Below are positions 32,880 to 34,057 of a stretch of DNA of 34,057 nt, one piece after another. The stretch spans positions 1 through 34,057 of the forward strand of contig JAIEOP010000337.1 in assembly GCA_019750465.1 (NCBI GenBank), read 5' to 3'. The notes under the pieces were generated by a model, which was given only the letters and a program-made list of their open reading frames with translations, made no database searches and had not been told where the DNA came from. Origin of the DNA: Acetobacteraceae bacterium. GTDB taxonomy: Bacteria > Pseudomonadota > Alphaproteobacteria > Acetobacterales > Acetobacteraceae. How positions within the stretch are numbered: position 1 is the stretch's first letter; the number at the start of each line of letters is the position of its first letter. A program made the position numbers and the translations under genes.

Positions 32880-34057
32880 TCAGCGATAGGCCTCCGCGGT
32901 GATGGTGGCGAACCAGTCGGCGGCGTAGCGCGCCTCCTGCGCACGGAAACCGGGCGGCGGGTCCAGCGGGCTGACACCCCCGGCGCCCTCCACGTCCGCC
33001 AGCACGCCGTTCGCCGGGCGATAGACGCCGGCCACCGAGATCGCCCGGTCGGGCGCGATGAGACTGTAGCAGGTATTGATCAGCCTTGGCTCCGCCGGCG
33101 CCGCGTCGCGCAGCAGCGCCGCCACCGCCGCGGCGCAGGCCTTCGCCTGGGCATTGGCGGCGAAGGCGGATTTCGGCATGGCGCCGGCGATGGCGGCATC
33201 GCCGATCACGTGGATGCCGGGCCGCACCCGGGATTCGAAGGTCACGGGATCGATGGGGCACCAGCCGGAGCGGTCCGCCACGCCTGCGGCGGCGGCGATG
33301 GCGCCGGCGCGCTGCGGCGGGATCACGTTCGCCACGTCGGCGCGGTGCGTGCCGAACTCCGTGGTCAGCGTCCGCGTCGCGGCATCGACACCGGTGACGC
33401 GACCGCCGCCGGAGAGGGGCACATGCTCGATGATGCCGGGATAGAGCCTGGCCCAGGCCCGCTCGAACAGCCGTTTCTTGGAGAACTGGTCCTTCGCATC
33501 CAGCACGATCAGCTTCGAGCGCGGCTTCCGGGTCTTCAGGTAGTGCGCGATCAGGCAGGCGCGCTCGTAGGGGCCGGGCGGGCAGCGATAGGGGTTGGCG
33601 GGCACCGCCATCGCCACGGTGCCGCCATCCGCCATCGCCTCCAGCTGGCGGCGCAGCAACGCGGTCTGCGGACCGGCGCGCCAGGCATGCGGCATGACCT
33701 CGGCGGCGGCTTCGTCGTAGCCGGGCAGCGCGTCGAAACGCAGCTCGATGCCGGGGGCGAGGACGAGGCGGTCCCAGGCCAGCGCCGCGCCGTCGGCCAG
33801 CACCACGCGGCGCGGCTCCACCGCCACGGCGCGTTGCGGCACGACGGCGATGCCGGCGCGGCGCAGCCCGTCGAGCGTGAAGCGCTGCGCCTCCATGTCG
33901 CGCAGCCCGGCGATGACCGCGTTGCTGAACGGGCACGCGAAATAGGCGCTGTCCGGCTCCACCAGCGTCACCGCCAGCCCCGCCGCGTGCAGCGCGCGGG
34001 CGCAGGAGGCGCCGCCGAAGCCGCCGCCCACCACCACCACGGCGCCGGGCCGCGGCT
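32880..34057 (-). CDS. fccB: Flavocytochrome c sulfide dehydrogenase flavoprotein subunit, 5' end cut
   Basis: About 390 residues are visible; the frame runs off the window edge, so the start and signal peptide are missing. Oxidises sulfide in the periplasm and passes electrons to a c-type cytochrome partner. The FAD-binding turn VVVVGGGFGGASCARAL is near the visible N-terminus. A Cys in YFACPFSNAVIAG is placed like the residue that binds FAD covalently. Cys in PYRCPPGPYERAC and in LINTCYSLI are placed like the redox disulfide pair; IHVIGDAAIAGAMPKSAFAANAQA closes the fold. It leads into soxX. The cytochrome subunit gene is not seen and may lie beyond the edge. SoxF is the same protein in sox nomenclature. 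Confidence 0.92.
   Translation of the reverse strand, partial: PRPGAVVVVGGGFGGASCARALHAAGLAVTLVEPDSAYFACPFSNAVIAGLRDMEAQRFTLDGLRRAGIAVVPQRAVAVEPRRVVLADGAALAWDRLVLAPGIELRFDALPGYDEAAAEVMPHAWRAGPQTALLRRQLEAMADGGTVAMAVPANPYRCPPGPYERACLIAHYLKTRKPRSKLIVLDAKDQFSKKRLFERAWARLYPGIIEHVPLSGGGRVTGVDAATRTLTTEFGTHRADVANVIPPQRAGAIAAAAGVADRSGWCPIDPVTFESRVRPGIHVIGDAAIAGAMPKSAFAANAQAKACAAAVAALLRDAAPAEPRLINTCYSLIAPDRAISVAGVYRPANGVLADVEGAGGVSPLDPPPGFRAQEARYAADWFATITAEAYR

Overview
The window is a GC-rich (visibly about 70 % or more) bacterial chromosome segment packed with short-gap operons. Exported proteins carry Arg-Arg (Tat-like) leaders. It holds a branched-chain-type ABC transporter beside aromatic acid-CoA ligases, a complete aerobic benzoyl-CoA epoxidation set (bclA, boxC, boxB, boxA, boxR) and a sox/flavocytochrome c cluster. 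This mix, together with the Bug/TctC-type solute-binding gene, suggests an alphaproteobacterium. An Acetobacteraceae (Roseomonas-like) host is my best guess, by inference only; no rRNA or marker gene is present.

Layout. (1) 1-1400: a type I secretion ABC transporter gene on the minus strand that is clearly broken (internal deletion with frameshift, 3' end lost). (2) 1588-4231: a minus-strand run of diacylglycerol kinase-like, metallophosphoesterase, VOC-family and RidA-family genes. (3) 4370-9003: a Bug/TctC solute-binding gene frameshifted by a 10-bp tandem duplication, a double CMD/AhpD-fold protein, an amidohydrolase and a cupin-like protein. (4) 9004-9532: a gene-poor stretch with nested inverted repeats, then an orphan heavy-metal-type RND pump (9533-12688). 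(5) 12711-17519, minus: feruloyl-CoA synthetase-like ligase, thiolase, small CMD protein and flavin-dependent LLM oxidoreductase. (6) 17713-22318, plus: livKHMGF-type ABC transporter, divergent from the ligase. (7) 22319-23002, minus: uridine-kinase-like P-loop protein. (8) 23098-29990, plus: bclA, alpha/beta hydrolase, boxC, boxB, boxA. (9) 29984-34057, minus: boxR, soxA, soxZ, soxY, soxX, fccB (cut by the window edge).

How it works together. Aromatic acids would be imported by the ABC system and activated to CoA thioesters. Benzoyl-CoA is then epoxidised by BoxB with electrons from BoxA and opened by BoxC, with BoxR sensing benzoyl-CoA. The divergent ligase/thiolase operon looks like side-chain degradation of phenylpropanoid acids. 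The following aldehyde dehydrogenase of the box route is not in the window. The sox genes would feed electrons from reduced sulfur to cytochrome c, but soxB and soxCD are also absent here, and SoxY has a non-canonical C-terminus.

Three copies of a roughly 105-bp double-hairpin palindromic repeat lie between genes at 13891, 18932 and 27219. Two of them sit inside the liv and box operons, and one supplies the apparent ribosome-binding site of livH. I did not find a convincing wholly new system. The most interesting items are the in-operon repeats, the SoxY variant, the AT-rich boxC promoter with TGCA-type sites and the two recently broken genes.
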